Positions 61,251 to 64,000 of a stretch of DNA of 64,000 nucleotides are shown here, piece by piece (positions within the stretch are counted from its first letter, which is position 1; each line of letters begins with the position of its first letter). The notes below the pieces were generated by a model. The model was given only the letters and a program-made list of their open reading frames with translations, was not told the DNA's origin and did not search any database. Where the stretch lies: positions 1,674,001 to 1,738,000 of the forward strand of contig CAVWCU010000001.1 of NCBI GenBank assembly GCA_963753585.1, given 5' to 3'. Source of the DNA: VRUE01 sp963753585. Lineage in GTDB: Bacteria > Actinomycetota > Thermoleophilia > Solirubrobacterales > 70-9. Both the position numbers and the translations under genes were made by a program.

Positions 61251-62648
61251 ATGGCCACCGAGCAGCAGATCAGAGATGCAGCCGCCGACGGGGCCACCAC
61301 CGGCTCAGAGTCCCTCACGGTCACCGACAACCGCACCGGCAAGACGTACGAGCTGCCGATTGAGGACGGCACCGTGCGGGCGATGGACCTGCGGCAGGTC
61401 AAGGTCGACCCCGACGAATTCGGGATGATGGCCTACGACCCGGCCTTCACCAACACGGCCGCCTGCCGCTCGGCGATCACCTACATCGACGGCCAGGCCG
61501 GGGTGCTCGAACACCGCGGCTACTCGATCGAGCAGCTCTGCGAGCGCTCCACCTTCCTCGAGGTCGCCTACCTGCTGATCTTCGGCGAGCTGCCCACGGG
61601 GCCGCAGCTGGATCGGTGGACCTACGACATCACCCACCACACCTTCGTCCACGAGGATCTCAAGCACTTCTTCGAGGGCTTCCGCTACGACGCCCACCCG
61701 ATGGGGATGCTGCTCGCCGGGGTCGGCGCGCTCTCCACCTTTTACCCGGACGCCAAGGACATCGACGACCCGGAGCAGCGCTACATGGCGGCAGTGCGGC
61801 TGATCGCCAAGGTGCCCACCCTGGCCGCCTTCTCCTACCGGCACAACATGGGGTTGCCCTACGTCTATCCCGAAAACGACCTCAACTTCGCCGAGAACTT
61901 CCTCTCGATGATGTTCAAGAAGACGGAAATGAAGCACGTGCCGAAGGAGAGCCTCTCGAAAGCGCTCGACGTGCTCTTCATCCTCCACGCCGACCACGAA
62001 CAGAACTGCTCGACCAGCGCCGTGCGCAGCGTCGGCTCCTCCGACGTCGACCCTTACTCGGCGGTCGCGGCCGGTGTGGCGGCGCTCTACGGGCCGCTGC
62101 ACGGCGGCGCCAACGAGGCGGTGCTGCGGATGCTGCGCGAGATCGAGACGGTCGAGAACATCCCCGCCTTCCTCGAGAAGGTGAAGGCGCGGGAGGCGAA
62201 GCTGATGGGCTTCGGCCACCGCGTCTACAAGAACTACGACCCGCGGGCGCGGATCATCCAGCAGCACATGGACGAGGTCTTCGAGGCCACCGAGTACAAC
62301 TCGCTGGTCGAGATCGCACGCGAGCTGGAGAAGCGCGCGCTCGACGACGAGTACTTCACCTCGCGCAAGCTCTACCCGAACGTCGACTTCTACTCGGGGA
62401 TCATCTACGAGGCGCTCGAGATCCCGACCGAGATGTTCACCGTGATCTTCGCCATACCGCGCACGGCCGGCTGGGTCGCGCAGTGGATGGAGATGAACGA
62501 CGACCCCGAGCAGAAGATCTCCCGGCCGCGGCAGATCTACACCGGCGAGCGGGGGCGCGACTACGTCGAGCTCGACGGTCGTCAGGGGCCCGAAAAGATC
62601 GTCGGGCCGCCGGCGCGGCGTCCTAAAAGGCCCCGGCGGGGCGCGTAA
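61251..62648 (+). CDS. gltA: Citrate synthase
   Basis: 465 residues, type II length. Active-site residues are intact: LHADHEQNCSTS, GPLHGGANE with the first catalytic His, GFGHRVYKNYDPR with the second, and PNVDFYSG with the catalytic Asp. It joins oxaloacetate and acetyl-CoA to enter the TCA cycle. ATG at 61251 has a strong GAGGAGGGG; GTG at 61248 is the other in-frame choice. The last residues are Arg/Pro-rich and it is followed by a long hairpin. Confidence 0.95.
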   Translation: MATEQQIRDAAADGATTGSESLTVTDNRTGKTYELPIEDGTVRAMDLRQVKVDPDEFGMMAYDPAFTNTAACRSAITYIDGQAGVLEHRGYSIEQLCERSTFLEVAYLLIFGELPTGPQLDRWTYDITHHTFVHEDLKHFFEGFRYDAHPMGMLLAGVGALSTFYPDAKDIDDPEQRYMAAVRLIAKVPTLAAFSYRHNMGLPYVYPENDLNFAENFLSMMFKKTEMKHVPKESLSKALDVLFILHADHEQNCSTSAVRSVGSSDVDPYSAVAAGVAALYGPLHGGANEAVLRMLREIETVENIPAFLEKVKAREAKLMGFGHRVYKNYDPRARIIQQHMDEVFEATEYNSLVEIARELEKRALDDEYFTSRKLYPNVDFYSGIIYEALEIPTEMFTVIFAIPRTAGWVAQWMEMNDDPEQKISRPRQIYTGERGRDYVELDGRQGPEKIVGPPARRPKRPRRGA

Positions 62649-62659
62649 CACGAGGGGTT

Positions 62660-62764
62660 AGGCCCATCGGTCCTCCCCCCACGGAGACCGTCCGTCTCGC
62701 AGTGCCACCAGTTGCGGAAGCGGGTCGCTCCCACAGCCTCCGTGGGGGGAGGACCGATGGGCCT
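62660..62764 (+). promoter_or_regulatory. 27-bp perfect inverted repeat that covers the ribosome site and start codon of the next gene
   Basis: 62660-62686 and 62738-62764 are exact reverse complements with a 51-nt loop that can itself pair weakly. The right arm contains GGGGGGAGGA (ribosome site) and the ATG at 62757. In mRNA reading from gltA the arms would hide the start, so translation would need the hairpin to open. It may also be a palindromic element inserted by chance at this place. Confidence 0.65.
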
Positions 62765-63137
62765 TCGTATTCTGCGGCCCTTGGGCGCGTGGAAGCTGAC
62801 GATTCGGGACGGTTCTGACGTTTCTCACCTGAGCTTTGGGGAGCTTGGGGAGGCTGTGGCGGAGATGAGGCGGCGAGCGCTGGAGATTCGGGCTGAGGGG
62901 CCTGTGAAGGCCGTGTCGTCGTTGAGGGATTTTGCGCCGGAGGATCAGGTTCGGGCTCGGTTGCAGCTGAGCGGGAAGGGGTGGCTTCGCAAGCCCGTGG
63001 CCGGGGTCGACGTGCGGGGGGACGGGACGTTCATGCCGTTCCGGGGCGGGATGCGGCGCGAAGAGCTCGACCCCAGCGGGCACGACACCCCGTTCGACCT
63101 GGTGCGCGAGACTCTGGAACGCGATGGCCGAGGCTGA
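62757..63137 (+). CDS. Small basic protein, unknown
   Basis: 126 residues from the ATG inside the inverted repeat. Reads GLRILRPLGAWKLTIRDG, then a helical part (LGEAVAEMRRRALEIRAEG) and a beta-rich end. No family was recognised. Codons use more T and G endings than the neighbours. It overlaps the next gene by 14 bp, so the two are an operon. Confidence 0.5.
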   Translation: MGLRILRPLGAWKLTIRDGSDVSHLSFGELGEAVAEMRRRALEIRAEGPVKAVSSLRDFAPEDQVRARLQLSGKGWLRKPVAGVDVRGDGTFMPFRGGMRREELDPSGHDTPFDLVRETLERDGRG

Positions 63138-63432
63138 GATCCCCAAGGGCAGCTACGCCGCCGGGCGGCGGGTAAAGCTGCCCGCAGGCGCGGAAGCGCC
63201 GTACGCGGTCTTCATCAATGGGGTCGAGCAGCGCGAGGGCGACGACTACCGGGTCTCAGCCGGCGAGATCGTCTTCACCCGCCAGATCGTCAAGGAGAAA
63301 GTCGGCACAGGCCGCTGGCTGGCGATGTACCTGGGCCTCTTCGGCACCTACCGCAAGGACGAGACGATCGACCTCCAGTTCCAGCGCGCCGGCAAGACCG
63401 AGCTGGTCTCGGACCTACTCGTAATCCCCTGA
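63124..63432 (+). CDS. Small beta-rich protein, unknown
   Basis: 102 residues. YAVFINGVEQREGDDYRVSAGEIVF resembles short immunoglobulin-like or phage-tail accessory domains, and RWLAMYLGLFGTYRKDETID looks like a surface-exposed strand pair. No firm family. Ends 18 bp inside the convergent gene. Confidence 0.55.
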   Translation: MAEAEIPKGSYAAGRRVKLPAGAEAPYAVFINGVEQREGDDYRVSAGEIVFTRQIVKEKVGTGRWLAMYLGLFGTYRKDETIDLQFQRAGKTELVSDLLVIP

Positions 63433-64000
63433 GCCATCTTCAGCGGCGAGGGACGCCTCGTACTCCTCGAGGAAGCGACCGAATATCGCTTCGATCTCCT
63501 TGTCCTCGTTGCTGGAGGAGTCTTTCTCCGGGGCCTCCTTCACCGATTGCGCATCGGCTTCCGCCCATTCTTCCTTTTCCGCTTCGATCATCTCGGTTAT
63601 GTGGTCTTCTTCTTCCTGGATCTCCCAGAGCTCCCAGCGTGCAGACTCGACCTCGTCCTCATCCAGCTGCATGTCCCAAGAGCTCGCGACCTCCAGGAGC
63701 CTGTCGAGCTCTTCGTCCGAGTAACCCCACAAGAAGGACTGCGGGTCCTCCAGAGCGCGGTCGATGAATGCCTCCAGGCTCTCCCTCCACTCGAGGACGT
63801 CGCTCTCGGACACCGACTCCGGAGACAGCCGCCGCAGGGCATCGAGCAGCCGCCAGCGCTCGATGCTCGGCTTCAGCGCCGCCAGCCGTGGTCTCACCTC
63901 CTCGAAGACGGCCTTCCCATCGAGGATGTCGTGCTCGACCAGGCGCTCGAGCAGCTCAACTTCGTGCTGGTAGAACGTGCCGGCCTCGCCCGCCTCCTCG
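63415..64000 (-). CDS. Acidic helical protein, unknown, 5' end outside the window
   Basis: 195 residues are visible and the frame stays open to the right edge, so the true start lies beyond 64000 (GTG at 63897 is an internal possibility). The chain is very acidic in its C-terminal half (AEKEEWAEADAQSVKEAPEK, EIEAIFGRFLEEYEASLA) and helical before it. No family was recognised. Confidence 0.5.
   Translation of the reverse strand, partial: EEAGEAGTFYQHEVELLERLVEHDILDGKAVFEEVRPRLAALKPSIERWRLLDALRRLSPESVSESDVLEWRESLEAFIDRALEDPQSFLWGYSDEELDRLLEVASSWDMQLDEDEVESARWELWEIQEEEDHITEMIEAEKEEWAEADAQSVKEAPEKDSSSNEDKEIEAIFGRFLEEYEASLAAEDGSGDYE

Overview
The window is GC-rich, with codons that mostly end in G or C, dense gene packing and GTG/TTG starts. 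It carries a 14-gene type I NADH dehydrogenase operon, a type II citrate synthase, a ThyX-like protein and surface proteins with repeated NAV-T-x-KIK units. This fits an actinobacterium, probably of the Thermoleophilia/Solirubrobacterales type. The lineage is inferred from gene content only; no rRNA or tRNA gene was found.

Layout. 1-9.0 kb: a polyamine/amine utilisation locus. A PucR-type regulator and a class III aminotransferase lie on the minus strand. They diverge from an APC permease, a PotABCD-like ABC importer and an MmsA-like semialdehyde dehydrogenase. 9.0-12.0 kb: a structured non-coding stretch, then an orphan nuclease/P-loop NTPase fusion of defence type. 12.1-24.1 kb: FAD amine oxidoreductase, enolase-superfamily enzyme, ferritin, two S51 peptidases, TetR and ECF sigma regulators, a lipoprotein, an SGNH/acyltransferase pair, a SpoIID-domain protein and small membrane proteins. 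24.3-39.3 kb: nuoABCDEFGHI-(DUF4242 on the minus strand)-nuoJKLMN. 39.4-64 kb: acyl-CoA synthetase, AEC transporter, nitrilase, tandem-domain ThyX, CBS protein, a Phd/PIN toxin-antitoxin pair, flippase and sulfotransferase, RibD-like reductase, acyl-CoA dehydrogenase, two NAV-repeat surface proteins, APH-type kinase, histidine kinase with receiver, DEAD-box helicase, quinone oxidoreductase, PfkB kinase, citrate synthase and unknown small genes.

Three patterns cut across the gene list. (1) More than a dozen long inverted repeats (about 46-149 bp, arms 10-27 bp) sit between genes, and also in frame inside nuoG (two) and nuoJ (one). Four share the 12-mer GCGGGTCCTGTC, and two of those show compensatory changes in their arms. 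Several others share an ACTC(AA) segment at the 5' foot of an inner hairpin. (2) About eighteen starts have a TANNNT hexamer 6-9 nt upstream and no Shine-Dalgarno sequence, which suggests widespread leaderless transcripts. Three divergent pairs, 20-24 bp apart, share a single TANNNTA box. (3) Eight positions in conserved genes (potC, mmsA, nuoL/M, nuoM, nuoN, and three in the acyl-CoA synthetase) look like single-base insertions and never deletions. This points to sequence or assembly error rather than eight real pseudogenes.
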